A stretch of 64,000 bases of DNA from Marthasterias glacialis (GCA_911728455.2 OU452235.1:6244157-6308156), one strand, 5' to 3'; positions 1 through 10,434 are shown, numbered from the stretch's first letter. The notes: generated by a model from the letters alone, not told the origin. Numbers and translations: made by a program.

Positions 1-1099
1 GATTCAGAAATGAAAAACTAATGGTAGTTTAGAATAACAGGTTAAACTACTTTTTAATTAGCCGAGTTATAATGACATGAATATTAAATTAGGCAATCTT
101 GTTACCACCATATCTCACAAAATTAAACGTCCGATTCCCAAATGTTCTTCAGTTCTTGACTCTCTGGATATTGAAGTTGTGCACTGTGAAACAATATTTT
201 ATGTGAAGTCATCATGACATCATTTATAGGGGTGTTTCGTATCCGTGTGCAAAGTAATGAAGAAAAGTGTCAACTCGTACGAAGTTCTGAGGTTGTTTAC
301 ACTCGATGCTATCGTATACTTTGTACGGTTTACATGGGACTGCTACAATGACAGACTTTGAACAAGTCTATCCGACGTATTGTCCAATAAAAAAAAAGTA
401 TCAGATCACGCTCCATATCATGATGGTCTGATGGCGCCGCGGTTTACCGCATTAATTTCCAATGCTAAGGACCGGGTTGGGGACTCCCGACGAAATCAAT
501 ATAATAAATGCATAATTTTTACCTTTTTTAAATAACAAGAAACTTGTACCGGTACCTACATTGAAACGAACAAGACCAACTTTTATTTTTCAAATTTTGG
601 GCTCCTGAGGATTTTGTTTTCCCGAAAACTAAAACGAGAATTTGTGGTATGGTTAAACAAGTTTAATCAGGCCAGATTCCGATCGAGTATTAACATTTTA
701 TATGAAAAAAAATCATAGAATGGCAAATATGTTATTCGTCAACGTGACGTCATTAGGTATCAAGTTACATTTATTCAAAGTTTAATAGTGATCATATCTC
801 CCGAAGTACATATCGTAGAGTCATAATCTTTGTGGCATTTTGAAGCTCATAAAATTCATAATATGCGACGTTATATTTCCATGTGTGATCCCACTTTGAC
901 CTTTACTACCGGTCCAAACAGGAAGCTCTAAATTTCAAAAAAGAATATATTCTGTGTCAAATTTCCCAGAGTCATAATCTTTGTACCATTTGTAGCTTAT
1001 CCCATGTGACATTGTTTTTTATGCATGACCCCACTTTGATCTTTCGGAACAGCTGTGATTTTGTCCAAAAGACAAAACCTTAATGTGTAGTTTTTTTGT
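1..1099. other. Intergenic, no gene seen
   Basis: No open frame in this stretch resembles a protein family I know. It holds an imperfect direct repeat: about 817-905 and 968-1043 both begin with AGTCATAATCTTTGT and end with a CCCCACTTTGA/CCCACTTTGA motif, which suggests decayed transposon sequence. The rest is AT-rich. Confidence 0.5.
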
Positions 1100-2040
1100 T
1101 TTGTTTTTCCTACGGTACCTTTGTCCAAGTCGGTTGCAGTATTCGCCAGAAAATATTTCTCTCTACACAGCTGAAGTTTACCTGCGGTAACTAGAGCCTC
1201 AATTTGCAACAATTTCATTCAAGTCCTAGTTTAAGTGTAATATGACAGTACTGTGTCTGTTGGTAAAGGTCGCTGTGCATGGTGTTGCATATAGTAATGG
1301 TCAAAGCTAATTTTCCGATTGCATCTTTATTGCTAATTTATTCTGTGCAACAGCTTGTTCTATCATCGACATGACTTGTTAATCCTCACAGTGTTTAAGA
1401 ACATGCTCCAAAGCTTTTCGACTTTACTTGTTTTGGTTAGAACTAAAAGTAAACAGCCTTTTTTCAAACGTGCATTGGTGTTCCTGAAATGTTACCACCG
1501 ATTATAACTTGTTCGTGTGCCTTGTTGTTTTAACATACCATTGTGTCTTTGTGATTTAATTTCATAAACACAGCGGCCTAAAAGCGTTAAAGCCCCAGCC
1601 CAAAATTGGTAGACAGACTCATAAATGCTTCCATTCTTTGCAAATATCAAAATACATGTAGTACTAAATGAAACCAACCTTGAACAATTCAGCTAAATTT
1701 GTTTTTTTCATTTGCAAAAACGGTACCAATGCATTCAGTATCTTTTACACATTCCTGTAAGAAGCGTTTTCGTCTCACTGAGACAAAAACTAATATTTTG
1801 CATCTTATTTCATTTATTATTTAAAAATGATAACTGGAACGTTTTTTTTTGCCATCATTGTCTTTACACCAAAAGGTATATCTAAATCTGTAATAAATGT
1901 TCTTAGTTCATAGATGATTAACACCCAAACGTGTTCCGAAAGTCTTACCAGAAAGGCGTTGAAAAATGATCAAAACAATGATAGATTTGTTTTATTTATT
2001 TTTTTTTTTTTACGCATTTTCCCAAGCAATAGACTGTTCG
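1100..2040. repeat. Copy of array blocks I/J (end of an upstream unit)
   Basis: This stretch matches, with divergence, 23310-24250, 53465-54110 and 61930-62590. Shared landmarks are the GGTACCTTTGTCCAAGTCGG segment, GAAAATATTTC, and the GACAGTACTGT segment. It shows that another duplicated unit ends just upstream of gene 1. No intact gene is visible; short frames here are not preserved between copies. Confidence 0.6.
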
Positions 2041-2472
2041 TCATTGTATTCGTAAATATTCATTAATATGTCGTTGAGAGTACTCACCAGATGTTGCAGC
2101 CTCTGTCAGCCCATGCCTCGCAAACCATGGACTTGATGGTCAACATGGACATGATGAAGGGGGCATGTAATAAATAAGCGTAAGCTAAATGTATACAGCA
2201 GAGAGCTCACAAAACGGTGTTTTAGCTGCAACGCCGACTCTGAAAGTGACCACTCAAACATTGCTATGCCCTAACACGAGAACCATTGGGCTCGAAGGGA
2301 ACGTTCCCGGATTTGCGTAATCACCCTCATGAAAAGAAAGCGCAATTTAAATACAAAGTGCCATACAAAGTTGTTGTGTTCCACAAATCATGCGAAGCAG
2401 TCAGCTGCAAAACTACCTTAGTGAGTGCAACACAATGTCAAAAGCGGGCGCTATTAAGGTAGCTATAAATTA
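2041..2472. repeat. Array block K, copy 1
   Basis: This block holds the minus-strand exon candidate and about 320 bases upstream of it. It is closely similar to 11865-12250 and 46815-47165, sharing GAGAGTACTCACCAG, TGTATACAGCA and a GCGGGCGCTATT segment. A TATA-like TTTAAAT lies near 2347 on the side expected for a leftward promoter, but this is weak evidence. Confidence 0.55.
2088..2152 (-). other. Candidate first coding exon, copy 1
   Basis: On the minus strand an ATG at 2152 opens a 21-codon frame, MSMLTIKSMV followed by CEAWADRGCNI, which runs into a strong donor (GTGAGT, plus-strand ACTCAC at 2082-2087). The same exon-like block recurs at 11900-11964 and 46857-46906. The frame is open here and at 46.9 kb but has a TGA at 11.9 kb. 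I do not recognise the peptide. It could be the first exon of a duplicated neighbour gene read leftward, or only conserved unit sequence. Confidence 0.3.
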
Positions 2473-2632
2473 AACAAGTGAAGTTTGTAAACTTACCGTG
2501 GTCTAGTTAAATTAAACAGATGACAATTATGACTTGACTACTGTGTCCTTTGTTCGGCCTCATAACAACACTGTTTGCACAAATACTTTTTCTTGATGTT
2601 CCACAACGTCAGATAATGAAAGAGGACAAGTG
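2473..2632. other. Local inversion relative to sister units
   Basis: This segment is the reverse complement of the matching part of block K at about 12340-12480 and 47275-47420. For example GATAATGAAAGAGGACAA here corresponds to TTGTCCTCTTTCATTATC there, and the CCTTTGTTC segment is also reversed. The flanks on both sides stay in normal orientation. It lies directly upstream of gene 1. Confidence 0.6.
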
Positions 2633-2635
2633 ACT

Positions 2636-2816
2636 ACATTAACATATTTACCTATTGCAGATATTAAAAAAAAAAGTGTTATCCATTTTTATATTTGTTT
2701 AATTCGTATAACACAAACGGGTAACGAGCCTATCATGCACATTATTCCTAGGAATTCGATGTTGTTTCAAATAGAAAATGTTAACTACTTGTTTGTCCAT
2801 TTAACTTTTTTTCCAG
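2636..2816 (+). promoter_or_regulatory. Conserved upstream block and splice acceptor of gene 1
   Basis: The sequence is shared with the regions before genes 2, 3 and 5, including AAGTGTTAT, an ATTCGTATAACACAAA segment and TTGTTTGTCCATT. It ends in a pyrimidine-rich run and CAG (acceptor AG at 2815-2816) abutting the ATG. This suggests an intron whose 5-prime UTR exon lies further upstream; I could not locate that exon or a definite TATA box. Confidence 0.5.
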
Positions 2817-3626
2817 ATGAACATCAGGAGAAACCTCGCCCTTGTTTTGGCTTTGATGCAAGTTAAGCTCATAGTGGCTGCAGTTGCAGTGTCACCTGAT
2901 CAAGGAATGACGTGTAATTCCTGCTGCCAGGGCCCTGCCGGTATACCTGGAATTCCCGGATCAAATGGTCAACACGGGCCGGTAGGTCCTAGAGGTGATG
3001 CTGGCTCTCCTGGTGAGGTAGGTGAACCCGGGGCTAAAGGAGACGAGGGGTCAGATGGACTGGTTGGTGAGCCAGGCGCTAAAGGGGATGACGGACTGAA
3101 GGGAGAGCAAGAAGTCGGTCAACCAGGGAAACAAGGACCTCAAGGTCTGCCTGGGATGGATGGTTTGAAGGGGGAGAGAGGTGAACCTGGACCAGCTGGA
3201 CAGAAGGGTGAAGCAGGTGAATGTAGTACACGACGGTCCGCCTTCACTGCAGTGAGGAAAAACAACTTCAGCCCTGCATCAGCATATGATCCTCTGCCCT
3301 TTGAAGAGTTATTGTTTTCAGAGGAAGGGACAGAGTTCAACTTGACTAATGGTACGTTTACGTGTACAGTGCCTGGGGTATACGTCTTTATGTTCTCAGT
3401 CTATAAATCATCAGGTGCGTTTTCCCTATATGTTAAGCTGAGGAAGAACGGTAACCGCATTGTTTCAGGGGTTGTACACGCTTCAGGTTATCATCAAGTG
3501 AGCAGCAGTGCGGTTATTTCACTGCACTATGGAGATCAAGTTCACTTAGCTGTACAAGGTCAGGTGGCCTGGGGAGGCTCTTCCCACTTTACATCGTTTA
3601 CTGGATTCATTTTGCATGAAATTTAA
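2817..3626 (+). CDS. Secreted collagen-like C1q-domain protein, gene 1
   Basis: 269 residues. Residues 1-24 are a signal peptide with a likely cut after AVA. Residues 33-37 form a CNSCC motif suited to inter-chain disulfides. Residues 39-136 are collagen-like: 20 Gly-X-Y triplets, a two-residue interruption at 99-100, then 12 triplets ending in GEC (Cys136). Residues 140-269 are a C1q head with the family hallmarks, a GTFTCTVPGVYVF strand, LRKNG and the terminal FTGFILH. The product is expected to trimerise through the collagen stalk and act outside the cell. The start was chosen because ATG follows an AG acceptor at the same place in all copies; the ATG also precedes the signal peptide directly. 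Oddities: residue 99 is Glu where the other three genes have Gly. There are two sequons, N175-L-T and N178-G-T. A polyadenylation signal lies at 3679. Immune or lectin-like recognition is inferred from the family, not shown. Confidence 0.92.
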   Translation: MNIRRNLALVLALMQVKLIVAAVAVSPDQGMTCNSCCQGPAGIPGIPGSNGQHGPVGPRGDAGSPGEVGEPGAKGDEGSDGLVGEPGAKGDDGLKGEQEVGQPGKQGPQGLPGMDGLKGERGEPGPAGQKGEAGECSTRRSAFTAVRKNNFSPASAYDPLPFEELLFSEEGTEFNLTNGTFTCTVPGVYVFMFSVYKSSGAFSLYVKLRKNGNRIVSGVVHASGYHQVSSSAVISLHYGDQVHLAVQGQVAWGGSSHFTSFTGFILHEI

Positions 3627-4585
3627 AACGGAAACGAAATATACCCCACCCGTAAATGCAGAAAACAATAATAATAATAATAAATGCATACATTCAATTA
3701 AAATCACATTTCGATATTGGAATGGCTACAATGAAAATTAGCACGTTTAATAGAAAACATAGCCTGTAATAATAGTTTACTTACATTAATGTTAAGTTGT
3801 TGTTGTTCATGTTGTTGTTTTTGACACACAAGTGCCACACGGAGAACTTAAAATATCGTGATCAATTTACTAGTAAGTTTGAAATAATTTTTTTTTATTT
3901 AATCAATTAATACTTACGGAGCGAACTAAGAAAAAAAGAAAGAAAGAAAAACAGTTTTATAGTTTTAGTTTTTAGTTCCCTATCTCCTATAATTGTTTGA
4001 TTACTGGATGACCCTCCGTCATATAAGAAACGATCTATCAAACACCCCCCCCCCCCCGAACAGAAAGTGTTTAGACTCATCACACCTTTTTGTTTTACAG
4101 TCAACAAGTATATATTGGTTTTGAAACTATTTTAGTATTAACCTTTCTAGAGTGTATAGCCACGTAACTAAATATCCTGACTTGTTTAAAACCCTTAATG
4201 TATTGCAGATTGTCACTTGATTGCAGCGGCGGCGCTACGGGGTAGATGTTCAATAAGTACGTAAAAAACTACTTACCGAGTTACTTTATCCACCCACCCC
4301 TTCCTGATAATTTGCACGAAGCAAATGATACTCAACATTATGTGATTATTGTTTTGTTACACGTTCTTATATGGTCAATCACGTATTACTATAGATTTGC
4401 GAAAATCACATGTATAAGATTATTAATCAACAAATACAATTATGTTAAATTTTACGGTTTTGAACCACCTTACAATGAAACGTTCCTTTAAAACATTGTT
4501 GCTTTTGAAACCAATGTCAAAATAGAGAAAGAAGTAAAGACTTAGAGATCACCATTGCGTATGTAATCGAACTGTACCGGATTTG
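3627..4585. repeat. Downstream block D, copy 1
   Basis: Non-coding sequence after gene 1 that is repeated after gene 2 (14998-16067), gene 3 (28448-29660), gene 4 (57898-58512, shortened) and, as a remnant, at 49975-50134. Shared landmarks are TTGTTGTTGTTC, CCACGTAACTAAA, AATGTATTGCAGATTGTCAC and ACCCACCCCTTCCTGATAAT. No gene is seen. Confidence 0.65.
3679..3684 (+). other. AATAAA polyadenylation signal, gene 1
   Basis: A canonical AATAAA lies 53 bases after the stop, at the end of an ATA repeat. Genes 2 and 3 have AATAAA at comparable distances. Confidence 0.5.
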
Positions 4586-4589
4586 TTAA

Positions 4590-5491
4590 CCCTATCAGGA
4601 CCAGGCTTTTTTGTTGTACGGGGACCGGGGAGGGGCACATAGTGCCCCCTCTCCCTCCGTATTTTCCAAAGTGTTCGACCTATTTTGATGAAACTTGCCA
4701 GAAATGTTCATTTCACCAAGTTTTACATGAATACGTCACAAAATTTCAAAAAAATGTCACTAGAGGGGGTTTTTGACTGTTTTTTTGCCCATTTTTGGTC
4801 AAATTGCCATAACTTCTGTATTTTTTGTCCGAATGTTTTGAAACTTGGCGAATTTGTAGATTTTAACAAGATAAATATAATTTGAACTGAATTTAGTCAC
4901 TGGAGTTATCTTTAGGGGGCATAATACTTCATTAATTTATCCCATTTTCGGGGAAAAATATGTGGTTTTTTTGCGTTTTTTTCACTTAACAATCAAAATG
5001 GCCGCCGCCAAGGGCCCGGGGAGAAATAATAAGGCTTGATTGACAAATCTGAACATTTTTTGGGTCTCAAAAGAACTTAAGCAGATTGAAAATGTTCAAT
5101 TGTTAAAAAACTTGATATAATTTGACCCCTCTAATTACAGGCTAAAACACAAAATCCAAGATGGCCGCCAAAAATGGCGGCCATTTTGAATTCCCAAAAC
5201 CATTACAGACTATCACGCGACTCACCACTATCACTTTTCTGGCAAAAAAATCTAAAATAAGTGGAAATTATGTCAAAAAGGTTTTACAAATCACTAAAAA
5301 ACAGTAACATCGTGTGACCCAAGGTCAAACAAATGGTTGCCATGGCAACAGCTAACCCCTGGTATCAATTATTTTTTGCCAATATGATTCTTTTTGGAAA
5401 AGTCAAACAATTTCGCGGTGATCGAACCAAGCGTTAAAAAGTTTTGGTAAAAAATGGCACATTGTGCCCCCCCCCCCCGGTCTTGATAGGG
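4590..5491 (+). mobile_element. piggyBac-like MITE, full-length copy 1
   Basis: A 902-bp element with termini CCCTATCAGGACC and the matching complement at the right end. TTAA (4586-4589) flanks the left and TTCA, a one-base variant, the right (5492-5495). The sister locus at 16068-16071 has a single intact TTAA with matching flanks, so it is the empty site. The core holds a short palindrome ATGGCCGCCA/TGGCGGCCAT (5161-5184) and a subterminal GGGGCAC/GTGCCCC hairpin. It has no transposase and so would depend on one supplied elsewhere. Confidence 0.85.
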
Positions 5492-5495
5492 TTCA

Positions 5496-6058
5496 CGTGG
5501 GTGGGGCAGATAGGGGCAATATTTAATGGAATTGTACCTTTGATGATACAGCATGGAATTTAGCACAAATTCAGAGTATGTCACGTCACGAAAACGGAAT
5601 TTGGCTATAGCGCCATCGCAGACTTGCATTTAAAGTAAAATACAACAAATACCAAATTAAAATGCTTGTTTCACGATGTTCTCTGGTTTTGTGCCAAATT
5701 TCATGATTGTATCATCAATGCACAATCCCATCATCTACCTGTAATAATACGTCCCCCCCACCCAATCTGAAACTAGCGTGAACTATTCACTTGTCTTCTT
5801 CCTAATATACTCTTCCTGAAACCAATCACGTGAAAAGAATACTTTTTAAATGATGTTGTTTTTTATCATCACCTTAAAAGAACCAGTCGCAGGAAACAAT
5901 AAATATGAATGCTGTAAAAATTACAAGCTTTCTTGCAGTTATATTTGTAAGACCCTTTCATTTTCAAAACACCTGTACAGAGTCATCTCCGTATTCCGCT
6001 TATATTAAAATACTATACACTATTGTTCAAGATAAATATTATAAAAATAATTTCTTAC
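5496..6058. repeat. Block E, copy 1
   Basis: Matches 16072-16745, 29665-30290 and, in part, 54777-54930. Landmarks are GGGGCAATATTT, ATGATACAGCATGGAATTT, CAATCACGTGAAAAGAAT and GCTTTCTTGCAGTT. No coding potential is preserved between copies. Confidence 0.6.
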
Positions 6059-6063
6059 CCAAG

Positions 6064-6386
6064 TAAGAAATTAGCATGTTGAAATATATTCTATTGTTTA
6101 AAACCTTGATGTAATTTGACAGCCTAATTACAGGCTGAAAACACAAAATACAAGATGGCTGCCAAAAATTGCTTCCCTTTTTGAATTCCCAAAATCATTT
6201 CAGACTAACACGTGACTCACCACTATCACTTTTCTGGCAAAGAAATTAAAAATAAGTGACAATATGATTCTAGATATTTTGGGAAAAGTCAGAAAACTTC
6301 ACGGTGATCGGAATAAGCGTTACAAAGTTACGGGAAAAGAAGTGATGGCGGGCACAATGTGCCTCCCCCCTCCCGTCCTGATAGGG
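6064..6386 (+). mobile_element. piggyBac-like MITE, left-truncated
   Basis: Only the right-hand third of the element is present, from the TAAGAAATTAGCA segment through the TGATTCTAGATATTTTGGG segment to the right terminus CCTGATAGGG, followed by TTAA (6387-6390). The left part is missing and the junction falls inside block E sequence, which indicates a deletion. Confidence 0.75.
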
Positions 6387-6719
6387 TTAAAGATAAATCC
6401 TTGGTTGACAAATCTACAAAAAGTTAGGCCTGAGAAGTAAACAATTTGCACGAGGCAATCATTTATTGTAAGAAAACTTCAGAAATTTTTACCGCGCAAT
6501 TACCGGCTGAAAACACAAAATACAATACGTCCCGAAAAAAAGTATAAAACAAGTGGAAGTTTTGTTAAAAAATTCCAAAAGATCATTAAAATACATTCAA
6601 GACGGCCGCCAATGTGTTTGTGTTTAAACGGTAAAGAAAAATCACCCCAAAAGTGACAATCGGTTGACCCAAGGTCAAAGAAATGGTTGCCATGGCAAAA
6701 CCAGAAGAAGAAAAAAGTC
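6387..6719. repeat. Diverged MITE relative
   Basis: This stretch resembles 32905-33140: both contain GCCTGA-AAGTAAACAATTTG, TTTATTGTAAGAAAACTTCA and CCGCGCAATTAC-GGCTGAAAAC. It shares GGTTGCCATGGCAA and CCAAGGTCAAA with the MITE core, so it is probably an older related element. Confidence 0.5.
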
Positions 6720-6902
6720 GGAAGAAACTATTACTAGTAAGCTTGCGGGTACAACCATGTAAAATAACTCTTTTGTGAGATGTGTTGGCTCTGAAAAGAG
6801 CCGGTGTGGTCTCCACACCGGCTCTTTTCAGAGCCAACACATCTCACAAAAGAGTTATTTTACATGGTTGTACCCGCAAGCTTACTAGTAATAGTTTCTT
6901 CC
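6720..6902. repeat. Perfect 90-bp inverted repeat with 3-base loop
   Basis: Bases 6720-6809 and 6813-6902 are exact reverse complements around the loop TCT (6810-6812). No mismatch was found over the full arm. The structure would form a long hairpin in DNA or RNA. It may be a genuine snap-back duplication or a chimeric read/assembly artefact; an old sequence in this window would be expected to show mismatches. Confidence 0.9.
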
Positions 6903-7069
6903 TATTTCCCACACCATGCGATGCTTCAAACATCACTTAAGAAAAAAGTCAGACGTCAAATATACGGTTTTATGCTGACAACACTTGCTTTAGGTTTGTG
7001 TACTGGCAGCTGAAATTGTATTCACAATAATTTTTTGGTCCTACAGCGTAAACGAAAGCATTGACTCAC

Positions 7070-7204
7070 CTGGATCCCCGTTTACTGTAAGTCCCAATTC
7101 ATAGCTGGTTCTATACTGGTATTTTTAGAGTTATAAACAACCTCGCAACATCCCTCTCTAGGAAAAAATATGTCTTGAAGAGGCTGGACCGTCTCTTTAT
7201 TTAT
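7070..7204 (-). pseudogene. UBA-domain-like exon relic, copy 1
   Basis: The minus strand reads KETVQPLQD, then a REGCCEVVYNSKNTSIEPA stretch, then MNWDLQ and a stop, between an AG and a strong GTGAGT donor (plus-strand ACTCAC, 7064-7069). The LQDM/I-F-R pattern, the VYN-NTSIE segment and AMNWD match the layout of a UBA domain like those of USP5/USP13-type deubiquitinases. Other copies lie at 20919-21001, 36894-36976 and 60783-60914. An in-frame TAA here, and defects in the others, point to a decayed exon. Assignment rests on pattern recognition only. Confidence 0.45.
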
Positions 7205-7734
7205 CTGCGGCTCTGAAAAAGAGTATATACACTAAATTCAGTAAGTTCATTTTGGACAATCTGCTGGACAAGTTTTACCAAGCAGTGATTAAAAGTGAGT
7301 TAGCACAGTCTAACACTGCGTGGGCTGGAAGTACGACCCTGGCTGACTGGCTTGCACTGGATAGAGTAGTGAGGTCAGCTGCACGTAAGGCCCAGTGTTG
7401 TGGTCAAGACAGGCCGAACGAGACCAAGACCCAGACCGAGACCAGCGGGTCAAAGACCTACAAGTGCTGATACAGTTCTAAACCCTATGATTCGATTGTA
7501 CCCAATTTAAACTCTTAGTGAAATAACCAGTACTTGAGTTCAGTGCCCGAGATCGCCATTGTGGAAAGTTTGTGGATTAATACATCCTACATCACGAGTT
7601 GGGATAAAAACTCCTGAGGACATTGTACTCGTACATATGGAAATGAATAATGGCGCAATGTTGCACTGCATTTCTTATTATCGAGTAACCACTTCGTGTG
7701 AATGGTTTATTAGAAAATAAAACTTGCACTTTAA
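7205..7734. repeat. Unit spacer with degenerate GACCNN repeat
   Basis: Around 7405-7450 there is a short run of GACCAA/GACCGA hexamer-like units, also seen at 21190-21260, 21630-21675 and 37185-37225. Flanking segments such as GGGCTGGAAGTACGACC and GACTGGCTTGCACTGGATA recur near 21115 and 37085. Nothing gene-like is seen. Confidence 0.45.
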
Positions 7735-8570
7735 CTCTTGATTTGACAAACCTTACACAATGACGTCATGAGCAGAAATGGAAGGATGCTGGTCTGGTAC
7801 TCAGGAAGCAATCAAAAAGCACAACGTCGTAAGGCGGATATACATGTAAACAGACACACGACGGCCATGTTATGATAGTATGCCACAATGGACCTTCATT
7901 CAAAACACACACAGCCTCATTCAAACCAGTGATAGAGTCAAGTCACTGCCATCAATCGGTGGTCTATGTATGATTGACAACTCATTGATTGTCAATCAAA
8001 AACCTGATTTGATTTTCTGGTCCCTGAAATGGAAATACAGCAGTATTTAAAACGAGCTGTGTAAGATGTAATGCTCATAACAACTTTGCATGTCATCGGC
8101 AAGAGGAACCAAGAAGGCTTGACTGCAAGAACACAACACCAAGGTAAGTGTTTCTCGTTATACTTGGTGCCGGTGTCATAGGAGATTTTCTCCGCCGTTG
8201 TATGTGTCCCTCATACGGTAAAGTAACATGGGCTGAAGGCAGTGGACGAAATCTGACAAAATGTCTACACAATTTCCCGCATGGGAACAGATTCACCGAG
8301 AGACGAAATCCCCCGTGAGAGTGACACCAGGCGCAGGCCAGGCTTCATGGGCTGAACATCCAGTTGTTACTAACTGCACTCGTTTTTTTGTTTTGTTTTT
8401 GTTTGTTTTTTGTTTTGTTTTTTCTTATTTTTTGTTCACGGTACCTTAGTCTTAGTCGGCTGCGGTTTTCGCCAGAAAATATTTCGCTCTGCACGGCTGA
8501 AGTTCACCCGCGGTAACTAGAGCCTGAACTCGCCACAATTTCACGCAAGTCTTAGTTTAAGTGTAATGTA
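7735..8570 (+). repeat. Array block I, copy 1
   Basis: A highly conserved block with copies at 22690-23440, 42680-43500, 52735-53590 and 61465-62060 (shortened). It starts near GACGTCATGAGC and contains a sharp GTAAGT donor context (CACCAAGGTAAGT, near 8139). Short frames survive in several copies, for instance MLVWYSGSNQKAQRRK and YLKRAVSDVMLI. This could be relic exon sequence of a duplicated neighbour, but I recognise no domain. Confidence 0.55.
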
Positions 8571-10434
8571 TTACAGTACTGTGATTGTTGTTCAGGTCGC
8601 TGTGGTGTTGCACTTTGCGTCGAACCTATACTATTGGACTTAGCTAATTTTAAGTTTGCATTTTTATCGCTAATTTGTGTTGTGCAACAGCTTGTTCTAT
8701 CATTGGCCTGGCTTGTCATTCCTCACGGTCTTTGACAACAATACTCCAAAGCTTTCCAGTGCAAGTTGGTTTTACAGTGTAGGAAGCTCAGTTATTTGTC
8801 AAATTCAAATGAATTTGCAATTATTACTATAAGATACGTCACTGTTATAAACTCATCATTGGTTCATTGGGTAATTTCCCCAACCACTTTACTAGGCCCG
8901 GTCCCACTACCTCCGGTTCACACCGTGTGCGGTTCTGACCCCCGGGTAGCCTTACCCAAATCCAGGGCAATCTTGCAGTTTATGCAATTATATCTTTTTT
9001 TTTTCTTTAGCCGGATGCGTTTGTGACTTCCGCTCAGGTCCCATAATTCTCTGAATTAAAAAACATGAATTAATTGGCATTTATTGAAAGATGTAAAATA
9101 ATGGACCATGCACCCAATCATGCCCTTCATAAAATGTCCAGATAGCTCCCGTATTTTAAAGGTGGCTAGACTTGTATGAGTCCATCCTGCACTTTAGAGT
9201 AAATAAGTAAATGGATTTATCTTTATAGTTCTCTTAAATATTTTGCAAACAAATCGAGGGGAAAGGGCAAAGAAGTGCATCACATTGCACCACAGAACAC
9301 CGACAACCCGGGACAAAATTTGTTTGGACACCCCCGTACCCCCGGTATGTTCAGCACTTTGATGTATATCAGCAAACCAAGCATTGATCACTTCTGATTG
9401 CAGTTGCTAGAGCGCTTGTCGCATCTTGACAACACTGAACCGGGGGCACGGGGTGCTGTTGTCACTGTCCCCAAAATTGTGTCCGCGATTGCAATCCGGG
9501 CCAAAATTCTTTGGGTCACCTCCGTACCCCCGGTTCAATGTTGTGCAGTTTCATGACATGAGTAGTGGTTTGGGGGAGTAGCCCCCCACCCCCACCCCAT
9601 TCACTTACTAAATAAATAATAATTAAAACACAACAACTTTTCTTTGGGGATGCAATTACAAACAAATGCGTGGGTTGTTTGTGACAATGCGTGGTCTGCT
9701 TGTGACACCAACAAGGTGGAATGGGTACAGACAAACACTGTCGCATGATTTTTAATTGTCCATGCTTGAAGTGATATTTGTGTGAAAGACACATTTTGCA
9801 GATAGGACTTTCATAATTGTCTAATATAATGTCCACAAAAAGGTATACACTCAAAGCTGTGTCACTTTTCGCTGAAGGGCCTCGGGTGGAGTTTACACTT
9901 CTTAATGAATACTTGCCATTGTTGTTGTTGTTGGTATAATTCTATTGGATGTTTGTAACACTGGCAAGGTGGTCTTTGGTAACGTTACCTACCGTAGTGC
10001 ACCAATAAATATTTACAGTTGGTTTCATATTGTCAATTTAATATATCGTGCAGGCCCGTAACAACATTCACAAAGGAAAGGACGGGGTAGGGCCAACTGT
10101 GTCCCAAGGACATTGTTCGTCGTCCTGTGTGAACTCTTGTCTACGATTGCCAGGCGCGCTATCAGTGTGAATGCAAAGTTTGCTTTTCCTGACGACGATT
10201 TACCATGTTTTCCTAACAAATACAGGATTTCCAGAAAGTGTTGTTCTTCCTAAATGTAACTTTGTGTAATACTCTATACAATGAGTACTAACATTGCGAA
10301 TTTTCATGAATACATAAATTATTAAGCAAATGTTGACCACGGTAAACCTTTGAGTTTCAGAATAATATGACATATTCTTCATTGTTACTCATGTTTGATG
10401 GTTAACCGTTCTGTTGACAAAAGACATCAGGAAT

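Noticed and set aside
3140-3340. Minus-strand open frames opposite the C1q genes (also 27961-28224 and 57423-57674)
   Set aside because: They mirror the Gly/Pro-rich collagen codons and the conserved head on the other strand; their similarity between copies follows from the real genes.
8920-8970. GGTTCACACCGTGTGCGG segment as a tRNA or polymerase III gene
   Set aside because: No cloverleaf or matching A-box could be built around it on either strand.
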